The translations under genes were made by a program, and so were the position numbers. A stretch of 64,000 nt of DNA. Origin: Saonia flava (lineage in GTDB: Bacteria; Bacteroidota; Bacteroidia; Flavobacteriales; Flavobacteriaceae). Position 1 is the stretch's first letter. Each line of letters starts with the position of its first letter. The notes under the pieces are model-generated. The model was not told where the DNA came from, ran no database searches, and saw nothing but the letters and a program-made list of their open reading frames with translations. Shown here one piece after another: positions 45,645 to 54,971 of this stretch. The DNA is taken from positions 1,251,897-1,315,896 of the forward strand of contig NZ_JAATJJ010000001.1 in the NCBI RefSeq assembly GCF_011927795.1. Direction: 5' to 3'.

Positions 45645-46016
45645 CTAAAAATCTATGACAAAGTTCAAAAGAACATTTCCTTCCTCATCAATATCCAATT
45701 CATAAGTATAAACGCCTATCGCCAAAGGAGTTTCTCCCACAAAATCAAAAGGCTGCAAAGTGTAAACTTCTGCTCCTGATTTTATTTGGATATATGCATA
45801 TCTATAGGCTGTTTCATATTCCAAGTATTCCGAAAATTTATCTGGAGCAATATTTTCATGTATCATTTCCTCTCCCCCGACTTGAACTTCGTCGAAAGTA
45901 ACCGAACTAACATTTTTTATCCTGATGTCAACAGTTTCCACATTATCATCTCTATCTGTACAAGAAATACCTGACAATGCTACTATAAACAATAAGAATA
46001 GGACCGCTTTTTTCAT
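45645..46016 (-). CDS. Small lipoprotein of unknown function
   Basis: 123 residues. A lipobox with Cys19 (LSGISCTDRDDN) shows it is lipid-anchored. The mature part is acidic and probably all beta (VDIRIKNVSSVTFDEVQV, then YAYIQIKSGAEVYTLQP). I recognise no domain. It stands between THX and yaaA, on its own as far as spacing shows. Confidence 0.78.
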   Translation of the reverse strand: MKKAVLFLLFIVALSGISCTDRDDNVETVDIRIKNVSSVTFDEVQVGGEEMIHENIAPDKFSEYLEYETAYRYAYIQIKSGAEVYTLQPFDFVGETPLAIGVYTYELDIDEEGNVLLNFVIDF

Positions 46017-46072
46017 GTGCTAATTTTTATGAAGATGCTATAAACCAATAACGGTTGCTTTTTACAATTATT

Positions 46073-46834
46073 CTATCTTATGAAAACTGGCTGGTCTTCC
46101 CTTAGCGTATGTTCCTTACTATAGGTGTATTCGTCTCTATTAAAACCTCTTATATCTTCCATGGTTTTTGCATTGGTATCCAAAATATAGCGCACCATGG
46201 AACCCCTTGCTTTTTTAGCAAAAAAGCTAATTACCTTTAGCTTATCATTCTTCCAATCTTTAAAAATTGGAGTAATTACAGGAACCTTAAGGGCTTTTAC
46301 ATCAATAGCTCCAAAATATTCATTGCTTGCCAAATTGATAAAAAGTTCGCCATCCTCCAATTCAGAATTCAAATGTTCCGTAAGTTCTTTTTTCCAAAAC
46401 TCATGCAAATTCTTTTTTCTCCCTACTTTTAATTGAGTACCCATTTCCAAACGATATGGTTGAATCAGATCAAAGGGTCTTAGCACCCCATATAGACCAG
46501 ATAGAATTCTAAGAGAATCCTGTAAAGCTTTCAATTTACTTTCGAAAATAGAATAAGCATCCAGTCCTTGATACACATCACCGTTAAAGGCATAAACTGC
46601 AGGTCTTGAATTTTCCGTTGTAAATGGTATTGAAAACTGCTGATTTCGTTCCCAGTTCAATTGGGCCAAATTATCAGAAATACCCATAAGTTGAGATAGT
46701 GCTTTTGGTTTTTTCTTTGCCAAAATTTTGTTCAGCTTCTCAGCTTGTTCCAAAAATAGTGGCTGGGAATATTTGGTGGTGGGCAATTCGCTTTCAAAAT
46801 CCAAAGATTTTGCAGGAGAAATAACAATTTTCAT
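46073..46834 (-). CDS. yaaA: Peroxide stress protein YaaA (DUF328)
   Basis: 253 residues. The start [15 protein letters not shown] and the middle [13 protein letters not shown] and [22 protein letters not shown] are diagnostic of YaaA/UPF0246. In E. coli it limits intracellular iron damage under peroxide; DNA binding has been shown for the E. coli protein. It is a single-gene unit. Confidence 0.95.
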   Translation of the reverse strand: MKIVISPAKSLDFESELPTTKYSQPLFLEQAEKLNKILAKKKPKALSQLMGISDNLAQLNWERNQQFSIPFTTENSRPAVYAFNGDVYQGLDAYSIFESKLKALQDSLRILSGLYGVLRPFDLIQPYRLEMGTQLKVGRKKNLHEFWKKELTEHLNSELEDGELFINLASNEYFGAIDVKALKVPVITPIFKDWKNDKLKVISFFAKKARGSMVRYILDTNAKTMEDIRGFNRDEYTYSKEHTLREDQPVFIR

Positions 46835-46926
46835 TTTTTAGCTTTTTTCTGATATAAAAATAATCGGTTTTTTTTGAAATACCCCTCATACTTAAGAAGT
46901 GTTTTCAATGGAACTATTGGCAAAGC

Positions 46927-47958
46927 TTATTCCATCGATTGATGCTTGGAATAGGTCTTCCATTTTTCAATACACTGTAGCATATCATCCGGAATATCCG
47001 CACTAAAACGCATCATTTCATTAGTAACTGGGTGAATAAAGCCTAGTGTTTTGGCATGTAATGCTTGTCGCGGCAAAACTTTAAAAGCATTATCTACAAA
47101 TTGCTTGTATTTGGTAAAAGTAGTGCCCTTCAATATTTTGTCACCACCATATCTTTCATCATTGAACAAAGTGTGCCCAATATACTTCATATGTACACGT
47201 ATTTGATGTGTTCTTCCCGTTTCCAATTTACAGGAAACCAAGGTGACATATCCCAACCTTTCCAATACTTTATAATGAGTCACAGCCTCCTTTCCTTGAT
47301 CACCCTCCGGAAATACTGTCATTTGCAATCTGTTCTTTGGATGTCGAGCCAAGTTTCCTTCAATAGTACCAGCATCATCCTCCACATTTCCCCAGACCAG
47401 TGCAACATACTCCCTTTCTGTTGTTTTATCAAAAAACTGCTTGGATAGATGGGTCATTGCTTGCTCTGTCTTGGCAACGACCAAAAGACCAGATGTATCC
47501 TTATCTATCCTATGTACTAATCCCGGACGCTCGTTGCTATTTGACGGTAAATTCTCTATGTGATAGACCAAAGCATTTATTAAAGTACCAGAGTAGTTTC
47601 CATGCCCAGGGTGCACTACCATACCAGCAGGTTTATTCACAACTAAAAGCGCATCGTCCTCATATACAATATCCAAAGGAATATTCTCGGGAACCAGCAG
47701 AAATTCATAGGGAGGGTGCTCAAACATGACCTTTACCTCATCGTAAGCCTTTACTTTATAGTTCTGTTTTACGATGATATCGTTAACCCAAATATGTCCG
47801 TCTTTTGCCGCTTGTTGAATTTTATTCCGCGTGGCATTTTCAATAAAGTTCATTAAAAACTTATCCACACGCAGGGGCTCCTGTCCTTTTGAAGCTGTAA
47901 ACTTATAATGCTCAAAAAGCTCATCATCGTTAGGCTCCAAATTATCTTTTGAATCCAT
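46927..47958 (-). CDS. rluD: Ribosomal large subunit pseudouridine synthase D
   Basis: 343 residues from ATG 47958 (MDSKDNLEPNDDELFEHYKF); the longer frame to 48144 overlaps the PASTA gene and is not supported. An S4 domain (about 25-80) precedes the RluA-type catalytic domain with HRIDKDT (Asp152 as nucleophile). It makes pseudouridines in helix 69 of 23S rRNA. Start and the PASTA stop are 1 bp apart, so the two genes are co-transcribed. Confidence 0.95.
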   Translation of the reverse strand: MDSKDNLEPNDDELFEHYKFTASKGQEPLRVDKFLMNFIENATRNKIQQAAKDGHIWVNDIIVKQNYKVKAYDEVKVMFEHPPYEFLLVPENIPLDIVYEDDALLVVNKPAGMVVHPGHGNYSGTLINALVYHIENLPSNSNERPGLVHRIDKDTSGLLVVAKTEQAMTHLSKQFFDKTTEREYVALVWGNVEDDAGTIEGNLARHPKNRLQMTVFPEGDQGKEAVTHYKVLERLGYVTLVSCKLETGRTHQIRVHMKYIGHTLFNDERYGGDKILKGTTFTKYKQFVDNAFKVLPRQALHAKTLGFIHPVTNEMMRFSADIPDDMLQCIEKWKTYSKHQSME

Positions 47959-47959
47959 T

Positions 47960-48547
47960 TTATTGATTATCAGCCTGAATAATGGCCTTTTCAGGTATTT
48001 TTCCGTTTCCGCAGATAAGTTCAACTTTGGAAGTTTTTGGAAGCCTCTCACCTGGTGAAATATACTTTCCCTTATACTTAATATTATAGACCATGTCCTT
48101 CCCCAACTCATCAATATATGTAATTCTTTCCACATCCAGGCCAACTGCTTTTAGCATGGATGACGCATTTCGTTGCGTGACTTGAATAATTCTAGGAACC
48201 GTTACTTTTTTATAACCAGAAGGATTTACAGTGACATAAATTTTTCTGTTCTCCTTCACCTTATTTCCCGCAGGTGGGGTTTGTTCAATAATAGAAAAGC
48301 GGGGATAATTGGGATCATAGTTTGCAGAATCTACTACCTCATACCTCAAATTAGCCTCTTCGATTACCTTTCGCATATCCATTACGGAAAGTTTAGAAAG
48401 GTCTGGAACCTCAACAAATTCTCCATGGTTTGTAGAACTTTTTAACCAGTTTAACGCCAAGAAAACCAAAAGTATAGATACCAATAGGGCCAGCCCCAAT
48501 TGTATCAAAAAAGTCCTACTTTTTAAAAAGTTGAAAAAATTCCTCAT
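47960..48547 (-). CDS. PASTA domain membrane protein
   Basis: 195 residues from ATG 48547 (MRNFFNFLKSRTF); the longer frame to 48622 has an unrelated N-terminus. One membrane helix (about 13-34) is followed by two PASTA domains (about 43-110 and 112-180), the first beginning VEVPDLSKLSVMDM and the second VTVPRIIQVTQRNASSM. There is no kinase domain, unlike PASTA kinases of Gram-positives. It should face the periplasm and bind peptidoglycan. It lies divergent from ddl and in operon with rluD, a standard flavobacterial arrangement. Confidence 0.92.
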   Translation of the reverse strand: MRNFFNFLKSRTFLIQLGLALLVSILLVFLALNWLKSSTNHGEFVEVPDLSKLSVMDMRKVIEEANLRYEVVDSANYDPNYPRFSIIEQTPPAGNKVKENRKIYVTVNPSGYKKVTVPRIIQVTQRNASSMLKAVGLDVERITYIDELGKDMVYNIKYKGKYISPGERLPKTSKVELICGNGKIPEKAIIQADNQ

Positions 48548-48565
48548 TCTTTGTGTATTTATGGG

Positions 48566-48573
48566 CAAATATA
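48566..48573 (-). promoter_or_regulatory. Possible -7 element of the PASTA-rluD unit
   Basis: TATATTTG on the minus strand lies 19 nt before ATG 48547. A TTG at the best distance is not visible. Confidence 0.4.
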
Positions 48574-48646
48574 GCAAACCCAATGCTTTTTTCTTTATTA
48601 TAAATACGTGATATTTGTTCAATCAGATTAAACATTTCCTGTGAAT

Positions 48647-49627
48647 ATGAAAAAAAATGTGGCCATTATAATGGGCGGTTACTCTAGCGAGTACAAAATA
48701 TCCTTAAAAAGTGGAAATGTGGTGTATCAATATTTGGACAAAGAAAAATTCAATGCCTTTCGTATTCACATTTTAAAAGAGAAATGGGTTTATGTTGATG
48801 CAAATGAGTCTGAGTTCCCTATAAATAAACATGATTTTTCTGTTGATATAAATGGAAATAAACAGGTTTTTGATTGTGTTTTCAACGCAATACATGGCAC
48901 ACCTGGGGAAAATGGGCTCATGCAAGCTTATTTTGAGTTGTTGGGAATTCCGCAAACTTCATGTGATCATTATCAATCCGCTTTAACATTTAACAAAAGG
49001 GACCTTTTAAGCACCCTAAAACCTTATGGTATTAAATCGGCTGAATCTTACTACATAAATCTTGGAGATAAAATTGATTCCAATGAAATAGTTAAAAAGG
49101 TGGGGCTTCCTTGTTTTGTCAAGGCAAATAAAGCCGGGAGTAGTTTTGGCATCTCCAAAGTCTATAAAAAAGAGGAATTAAACACCGCAATTGACAAAGC
49201 TTTTAATGAGGATGATGAGATTATTATAGAATCCTTTTTAGATGGCATAGAAGTATCTGTTGGAGTCATCACCTACCAAGGAATAACAAAAGTACTACCC
49301 ATCACGGAAATAGTTTCGGAGAATGATTTTTTTGATTACGAGGCCAAATATGAAGGAAAATCACATGAAATAACTCCTGCAAGAATTTCCAAAGAGCAAA
49401 AAGAAAATGTTACCGAAATAGCTAAAAAAGCTTATGAAGTAATAAAAATGAAAGGATATTCCAGAAGTGAGTTCATTTTTATTGGCAATGAACCTTTTAT
49501 GTTGGAAATGAATACCACACCAGGTCTTACAACCGAAAGCATCTTACCTCAACAGGCAAAGGAAGCCGGGATCGGTCTATCAGAATTATTTGGTTCTGCC
49601 ATTGATGAAGCATTAACCGTAAAATAA
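48647..49627 (+). CDS. ddl: D-alanine--D-alanine ligase
   Basis: 326 residues from ATG 48647 (MKKNVAIIMGGYSSEYKIS); the GTG six bases upstream is less likely. It has the ATP-grasp fold with LPCFVKANKAGSSFGISKV and EMNTTPGLTTES at the end. It joins two D-Ala for peptidoglycan. The active-site Tyr/Phe switch that sets vancomycin resistance was not assigned. It is divergent from the PASTA gene with 99 bp between starts and is followed by coaD. Confidence 0.95.
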   Translation: MKKNVAIIMGGYSSEYKISLKSGNVVYQYLDKEKFNAFRIHILKEKWVYVDANESEFPINKHDFSVDINGNKQVFDCVFNAIHGTPGENGLMQAYFELLGIPQTSCDHYQSALTFNKRDLLSTLKPYGIKSAESYYINLGDKIDSNEIVKKVGLPCFVKANKAGSSFGISKVYKKEELNTAIDKAFNEDDEIIIESFLDGIEVSVGVITYQGITKVLPITEIVSENDFFDYEAKYEGKSHEITPARISKEQKENVTEIAKKAYEVIKMKGYSRSEFIFIGNEPFMLEMNTTPGLTTESILPQQAKEAGIGLSELFGSAIDEALTVK

Positions 49628-49668
49628 GTACCTTTATAAAAGCAACACAATAGCAATACAACCAACTA

Positions 49669-50127
49669 ATGAAACGTGCCATATTTCCAGGTTCTTTTGA
49701 CCCACTTACTTTAGGACATTATGATATCATAAATAGAGGAATTACCCTTTTTGATGAAATTATAATTGCAATAGGCAAGAATGCAGACAAAAAGTATATG
49801 TTTTCCCTTTCAGAACGCAAAAAATTTATTGTAGATGCCTTTAAAGATGAACCCAAGATTAAAGTTGAGGTTTATGAAGGTCTAACAGTAGACTTTTGCA
49901 AAAAAGTGAATGCAGGTTTTATATTAAGGGGATTAAGAAATCCTGGGGATTTTGAATTTGAAAAAGCAATAGCCCATACCAATAGGAAGCTTTCGGAAAT
50001 AGAAACTGTTTTTTTACTTACTTCTTCAGGGAAATCTTACATAAGCTCATCTATTGTTAGGGACGTTATTAGAAATGGGGGGGATTATACAGGTTTAGTT
50101 CCTGATACTGTGATTGTTAACAGATAA
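49669..50127 (+). CDS. coaD: Pantetheine-phosphate adenylyltransferase
   Basis: 152 residues. Nucleotidyltransferase motif GSFDPLTLGHYD (T/HxGH) lies at residues about 8-19 and YISSSIVRDVIRNGGD (ISSTxVR) near the end. It makes dephospho-CoA. It lies 41 bp downstream of ddl, probably in one transcript. Confidence 0.96.
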   Translation: MKRAIFPGSFDPLTLGHYDIINRGITLFDEIIIAIGKNADKKYMFSLSERKKFIVDAFKDEPKIKVEVYEGLTVDFCKKVNAGFILRGLRNPGDFEFEKAIAHTNRKLSEIETVFLLTSSGKSYISSSIVRDVIRNGGDYTGLVPDTVIVNR

Positions 50128-50323
50128 AATTGACATATTCCCTAAATTCCCGCCAAACTTATGGCAAATACTAGTATTTCCACCTATTCCACCAAATACA
50201 CAAATTCCTCTTTCTTATGTTTAGTGTAGGAATATACAACATCACAACATATTTTCAAGGATTCACAACAATCCTTTAGAATTCTTAAACAAGAAATATA
50301 CATTAGTAAGAAATTTCTCCATT

Positions 50324-52171
50324 ATGCTGAGTGAGTTTCAAGTTAACGTTAATGATTATCTAATAAAACAGCTTCCTACATCTACCGCTTTTTTAAATAG
50401 AAAATTAGAGGTTCTTTACGCTTCGGATAAGTGGTATAAAGAATTTAATCTATCTCCCAAAAATGTAATAGGCGAAAATATATCTATACTTTTCAAAGCA
50501 AAGAATCCAGAATGGGAACAAACATTAAAGCAATGTTTAGATGGTAAAAGTGGTAAAAACGGAATAGTAAGTTTTTTTGATAAAAGCAATAAAGAAAAGT
50601 GGTTTGAATACAACAACGCTTCCTGGTATGATGATCAGGAGAATGTAATTGGTGTTATAGTACAAACAAAGGATATAACTGAAAAAATTCATGCCGAACA
50701 AAAGCTTAAAAAATTAGAACTTCTATTAAAAGAAAAATCTGAAATCGCAAAAATTGGAAGTTGGGAATTGCGAATTGCAGACAATAAGGTTACATGGTGC
50801 GATATAACAAAAAAAATTCATGAAGTCCCTAAAAATTATATGCCTGATGTAGACACAAGCATAAATTTTTATAAAAATGGTTTTAGCAGAAATACTATAT
50901 CCATGGCCGTGTTTCATGCAATAAACAATGGGACTCCTTGGAACGAAAAACTACAGATGATTACCGCCAAAGGAAAGGAACTTTGGGTAATTGCCGCAGG
51001 AAAACCAGTATATGAAGGAGAAAAACTGGTAAGCATAATTGGTACTTTTCAAGACATTACCGCCCAAGTTGAATCTGAAATGAAAGCCAAGGAAAATGAG
51101 CATCTTTTAACAACACTTGTGGATAATCTTCCCATAAATATATATTTTAAGGATTTAGAATCAAGAAAAGTGTTTGTAAATAAATCTGAATGTGAATACT
51201 TAGGAATGCCACAAAATAAGCTTTTAGGAAAGAATGATTTTCAGTTATACAACAAAGAAATAGCACAAATTTCGAGAAATGAGGATTTAGAGGTAATGCA
51301 CAATCTAGAACCTATATTGGGAATGGAGACCACCAATATTAAAAAAAATGGTGAAAAAACTACATTTATAACCTCTAAAATACCTTTAAAGGGAGAGGAT
51401 GGAAATGCATATGGTCTTGTGGGGTTCAGTATGGACATCACTCCCATGAAACAAAAAGAGGAAGAATTAAGAAACCTTATAAACGTTACTTCCCTTCAAA
51501 ATAAAAAACTTATAAATTTTGCCCATATTGTATCCCATAACCTTAGATCCCACTCCGCAAATTTTTCAATGTTATTGGATTTCTTTGTAAACGAAGAAAA
51601 TGAAAAAGAAAAACAAAACATTATTGGAATGCTTGTCGATGCCTCGGACAATTTATTGGAAACCTTGGACAATTTAAATGATGTGGTTGCAATTAACACC
51701 AACATTAATTTAGATAAAAAATCTGTTAATTTAAGTAAGAAGATTGATTCTGTCCAAAAAAATCTAATAGCCTTTCTACAAGGCAATGATGCCATAATTG
51801 AAAATAAAGTCCCGAATGATATAAATATAAAAGTGGTTCCTGCATATATAGAAAGTATTTTAATGAATTTCATTACAAACTCTGTTAAATATAAGGACCC
51901 CAATAGAAAACCTATAGTAAGTTTAAAAGCAAAAAAACTAGAAAATTATACATTATTGAGCATATCTGACAATGGTTTGGGTATTGACCTTAATAAATAC
52001 GGAGACAAACTTTTTGGTATGTATAAGACTTTTCATAACCATTCAGATGCAAAAGGAATTGGTCTTTACATTACCAAAAATCAAATAGAGGCTATGAACG
52101 GTTATGTGACCACGCAAAGTGAAGTGGGCAAGGGCACAACATTTAATATATACTTCAATGAAAACAATTAA
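50324..52171 (+). CDS. Soluble PAS-domain sensor histidine kinase
   Basis: 615 residues with no membrane segment. Three PAS domains can be traced at about 15-125, 130-245 and 260-375, each ending in a PAC-like strand (VIVQTKDITEK; IIGTFQDITAQ; LVGFSMDITPM). The H box is FAHIVSHNLRSH with His405, followed by an N box (MNFITNSVKYKDPNR), G1 (ISDNGLGIDL) and G2 (AKGIGLYITKNQI). The cytosolic plan suggests an internal or diffusible signal. It overlaps its response regulator gene by 14 bp, so they are a pair. Confidence 0.93.
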   Translation: MLSEFQVNVNDYLIKQLPTSTAFLNRKLEVLYASDKWYKEFNLSPKNVIGENISILFKAKNPEWEQTLKQCLDGKSGKNGIVSFFDKSNKEKWFEYNNASWYDDQENVIGVIVQTKDITEKIHAEQKLKKLELLLKEKSEIAKIGSWELRIADNKVTWCDITKKIHEVPKNYMPDVDTSINFYKNGFSRNTISMAVFHAINNGTPWNEKLQMITAKGKELWVIAAGKPVYEGEKLVSIIGTFQDITAQVESEMKAKENEHLLTTLVDNLPINIYFKDLESRKVFVNKSECEYLGMPQNKLLGKNDFQLYNKEIAQISRNEDLEVMHNLEPILGMETTNIKKNGEKTTFITSKIPLKGEDGNAYGLVGFSMDITPMKQKEEELRNLINVTSLQNKKLINFAHIVSHNLRSHSANFSMLLDFFVNEENEKEKQNIIGMLVDASDNLLETLDNLNDVVAINTNINLDKKSVNLSKKIDSVQKNLIAFLQGNDAIIENKVPNDINIKVVPAYIESILMNFITNSVKYKDPNRKPIVSLKAKKLENYTLLSISDNGLGIDLNKYGDKLFGMYKTFHNHSDAKGIGLYITKNQIEAMNGYVTTQSEVGKGTTFNIYFNENN

Positions 52172-52562
52172 TTCTATATGTATAATAGATGACGATCCAA
52201 TCACAGTATTTGGGGTTAAAAAAATCCTGGGTAAAATTGTTGAATGGAATGAAATGAGTTCTTATGCAGATGGAAAATCCGCTATTGATGGGCTAACTTC
52301 GGTTTTTATAAACAATGGCAAAACTCCAGATATTATTTTTTTGGACATTAATATGCCGATTATGGATGGGTGGCAATTTTTGGAAGAATTTATAAAGTTA
52401 CCCATTACAAAAAAAGTTCAAATTAACGTTGTTACTTCTTCCATTGATCCAGTGGATCAAAAAAAGGCAGAGGATTTTGCCCTTATGACCCATCACATTA
52501 TAACTTTTAGGAACAAACCACTTAGAATTGAAGAAATGAAAGAGGTTACAAAAGCTGCTTAG
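52158..52562 (+). CDS. Single-domain response regulator
   Basis: 134 residues from ATG 52158 (MKTINSICIIDDDP); a frame starting earlier overlaps the kinase further and is not needed. The receiver domain has acidic pocket DDD (11-13), phospho-acceptor Asp63 (FLDINMPIMDG) and Lys in FRNKPL. It has no output domain, so it probably passes the signal by protein contact or phosphorelay. Partner of the kinase just upstream. Confidence 0.92.
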   Translation: MKTINSICIIDDDPITVFGVKKILGKIVEWNEMSSYADGKSAIDGLTSVFINNGKTPDIIFLDINMPIMDGWQFLEEFIKLPITKKVQINVVTSSIDPVDQKKAEDFALMTHHIITFRNKPLRIEEMKEVTKAA

Positions 52563-52631
52563 TTTTAAAAAATAATTTTGTTTAAGTTTGTTGTATATAC
52601 CTAGCAAGGTAAATGGATGCAAAAAGAACAA

Positions 52632-54374
52632 ATGAAACGGCTTGCCTATATTTTTTTATTTATTGTCTTTCTATCTTGTGAAGAAAAACAAACAAATCAG
52701 GTATTGGATTTTCAAACCTATTTTGAAATTTCCGATGGTCAGGAAACACCTTCATACAATGAGGTAATAAATTTCTATATTGAGCTTGCCAAAAAATTCC
52801 CTGAAATAAATATTCAAACTATTGGAGAGACGGATAGTGGGTTCCCTTTACATATAGTGACCTACAATCCTGATGGGGACTTTAATTTTCAAAAAATATC
52901 AGAAGACAAAGCCATTATAATGATAAATAATGGTATTCATCCTGGCGAAAGTGATGGTGTAGATGCTACCATGCTTTTATACCGAGATTTAGCGGTAGAA
53001 AAAATAAAAGCTCCAAAAAATACTGTTTTGGCAGCAATTCCAATTTACAACATTGGCGGAGCACTAAACAGAAACTCGACCACAAGGGTCAATCAACAAG
53101 GTCCTAAGGAATACGGGTTTCGGGGAAATGCACAAAACTATGACCTGAACAGGGATTTTATAAAAACCGACACCAAAAATACAAAAACCTTTGCCAATAT
53201 CTTTCATTTAATAAAACCTGATATTTTTATTGACAATCATGTTAGCAATGGTGCGGACTATCAATATGTATTGACCCATCTTTTTACTCAGCATAATAAA
53301 TTGGGAGGAAAATTAGGGAACTATCTTCACAATGAATTAATGCCTGCGCTTGAAACTTCCTTGGCAAAGGACAATTGGGACATTACTCCATATGTCAATG
53401 TATTCAATGAGGTTCCAGAAAATGGGTTTTCCCAATTCATGGATCATCCAAGATATTCTACAGGCTATACAACCTTATGGAACACGTTGGGAATGATGGT
53501 AGAAACACATATGCTAAAACCTTACAAACAAAGAGTTGAGGGCACATATGAGTTGATGAACAAAATGATTTCCATAGCAGAAAAAGATGTAAAAAAAATA
53601 AAAAGATTAAGACAAGAAACCATAGAAGTACAATCAGAACAGGAGTTCTATTACAATAACTGGCAGTTGGACACTTCCAAAATTTCAACACTGCAATTTA
53701 AGGGTTATGAAGCTGATTTTATTCCAAGTGAAATAACTGGCTTTACAAGGCTCAAATATGACAGAAATAGACCCTTTACAAAAGAAGTGGCATACAGCAA
53801 TTATTTTGTTCCCCAGGATACTTTAAAAATTCCAGAAGCTTACATATTTAAAAAAGGATGGTCCAAAGTAGTAGACCTTCTCGAATTAAATCATATTTCT
53901 TATGAAAGATTGGCCAAGGATACATTATTAACAGTTGAATCCTATAGGATTAAAGATTATAAAACTAGAAACAATGCCTATGAAGGGCATTATCCTCATT
54001 ATGAAACCAAAGTATCCAAGATCACAAAAAAAATACAATTTTCAGCAGGGGATTTTCTAATCCCTACCAATCAATTGGGATTAAGGTATATTATGGAGAC
54101 TTTGGAACCCACGGCAGTAGATTCTTTTTTTAATTGGAATTTCTTTGATACCGTACTTCAACAGAAAGAGGGTTTTTCACCCTATGTTTTTGAAGAACTT
54201 GCATTGGAAGTTTTAAATGGGAATGAGGTGTTAAAAACAGAGTTTGAACTCAAAAAGGAAAACGAAAAAGAATTTTCTGAAAATTGGTATGCTCAATTAA
54301 ATTGGGTTTATCAACATTCAGAATATTACGAGCAAGCTCATTTACAATACCCAGTGTATAGAATTATAGAATAA
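52632..54374 (+). CDS. M14 family zinc carboxypeptidase lipoprotein
   Basis: 580 residues from ATG 52632 (MKRLAYIFLFIVFLSCEE), which gives a compact lipoprotein signal; an ATG five codons upstream (52617) is possible. The M14 zinc ligands are seen in NNGIHPGESDGVDATM (HxxE) and a later His in IDNHVSNGADYQY. The Arg of the substrate pocket lies in YDLNRDF. It should be a surface or periplasmic carboxypeptidase of peptide uptake. A C-terminal 200-residue part is typical for Bacteroidota members. Confidence 0.9.
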   Translation: MKRLAYIFLFIVFLSCEEKQTNQVLDFQTYFEISDGQETPSYNEVINFYIELAKKFPEINIQTIGETDSGFPLHIVTYNPDGDFNFQKISEDKAIIMINNGIHPGESDGVDATMLLYRDLAVEKIKAPKNTVLAAIPIYNIGGALNRNSTTRVNQQGPKEYGFRGNAQNYDLNRDFIKTDTKNTKTFANIFHLIKPDIFIDNHVSNGADYQYVLTHLFTQHNKLGGKLGNYLHNELMPALETSLAKDNWDITPYVNVFNEVPENGFSQFMDHPRYSTGYTTLWNTLGMMVETHMLKPYKQRVEGTYELMNKMISIAEKDVKKIKRLRQETIEVQSEQEFYYNNWQLDTSKISTLQFKGYEADFIPSEITGFTRLKYDRNRPFTKEVAYSNYFVPQDTLKIPEAYIFKKGWSKVVDLLELNHISYERLAKDTLLTVESYRIKDYKTRNNAYEGHYPHYETKVSKITKKIQFSAGDFLIPTNQLGLRYIMETLEPTAVDSFFNWNFFDTVLQQKEGFSPYVFEELALEVLNGNEVLKTEFELKKENEKEFSENWYAQLNWVYQHSEYYEQAHLQYPVYRIIE

Positions 54375-54376
54375 AT

Positions 54377-54964
54377 CTATTCCCGGAAAAGGATTTTAAT
54401 ATTTGTATAGGAATTCTCCAAAGCCTTCTTTATTTTGTTAGGGTCTTTCCATTTTACTTTAACAATACCCTCGTTCAATTGACCTACCAGCTCACCTTTA
54501 TAAGAAGTTTTCATGGCGTACCAATGAACCTCTTTTAGCTTAAAGACTCCATTTCTTTTAAATACATGGTAGGTGGTTTTAAGAAAGTTTTCAATCTTTA
54601 GACCCTTTACACCCGTTTCCTCCTCAACCTCGCGAATGGCACATTGTTCTATGGTCTCTCCCTTATCCAATTTCCCTTTTGGTAAATCCCATTTATCATT
54701 CCTATAAATAAAAAGGACTTTACCCTCCTTATTAGTCACAACACCTCCCGCTGCTACAACCAAAGGTATCTTTTTGGTGAATTTTTTTAGGATTTCCTCG
54801 TGGTTAGGGTGATAAATGTAAGCTTCGGGAAGTTTCTTTTTAACCAATAAATCTATTGCACTATTAATTGCCTTTTCATTCAATAAAAAATATTTTCCGT
54901 CTACGGTATCTGATAATTTATTTGTTAAAATCAGAGGGGATTCATTAACAAAAACTTTATACAT
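54377..54964 (-). CDS. NUDIX hydrolase
   Basis: 195 residues from ATG 54964 (MYKVFVNESPLIL). An N-terminal region of about 65 residues, without recognised family, precedes a NUDIX domain with box GKLDKGETIEQCAIREVEEETG (97-118), complete with the Glu residues for Mg2+. Substrate is unknown (ADP-ribose or a nucleotide diphosphate is likely by family). It is divergent from pyrE with only 7 bp between start codons; its start codon lies within the predicted -7 box of pyrE. Confidence 0.92.
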   Translation of the reverse strand: MYKVFVNESPLILTNKLSDTVDGKYFLLNEKAINSAIDLLVKKKLPEAYIYHPNHEEILKKFTKKIPLVVAAGGVVTNKEGKVLFIYRNDKWDLPKGKLDKGETIEQCAIREVEEETGVKGLKIENFLKTTYHVFKRNGVFKLKEVHWYAMKTSYKGELVGQLNEGIVKVKWKDPNKIKKALENSYTNIKILFRE

Positions 54965-54967
54965 TTG
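54960..54967 (+). promoter_or_regulatory. -7 element of pyrE, overlapping the NUDIX start codon
   Basis: TACATTTG matches TAnnTTTG and ends 4 nt before the pyrE ATG (54972), so the mRNA would be leaderless or nearly so. The bases CAT inside the box are the NUDIX start codon read on the other strand. No TTG at the normal distance is seen. Confidence 0.55.
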
Positions 54968-54971
54968 CGAT

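Noticed and set aside
50128-50323. 196-bp spacer before the histidine kinase gene
   Set aside because: No convincing promoter, hairpin or small gene; nothing to report beyond an AT-rich spacer.
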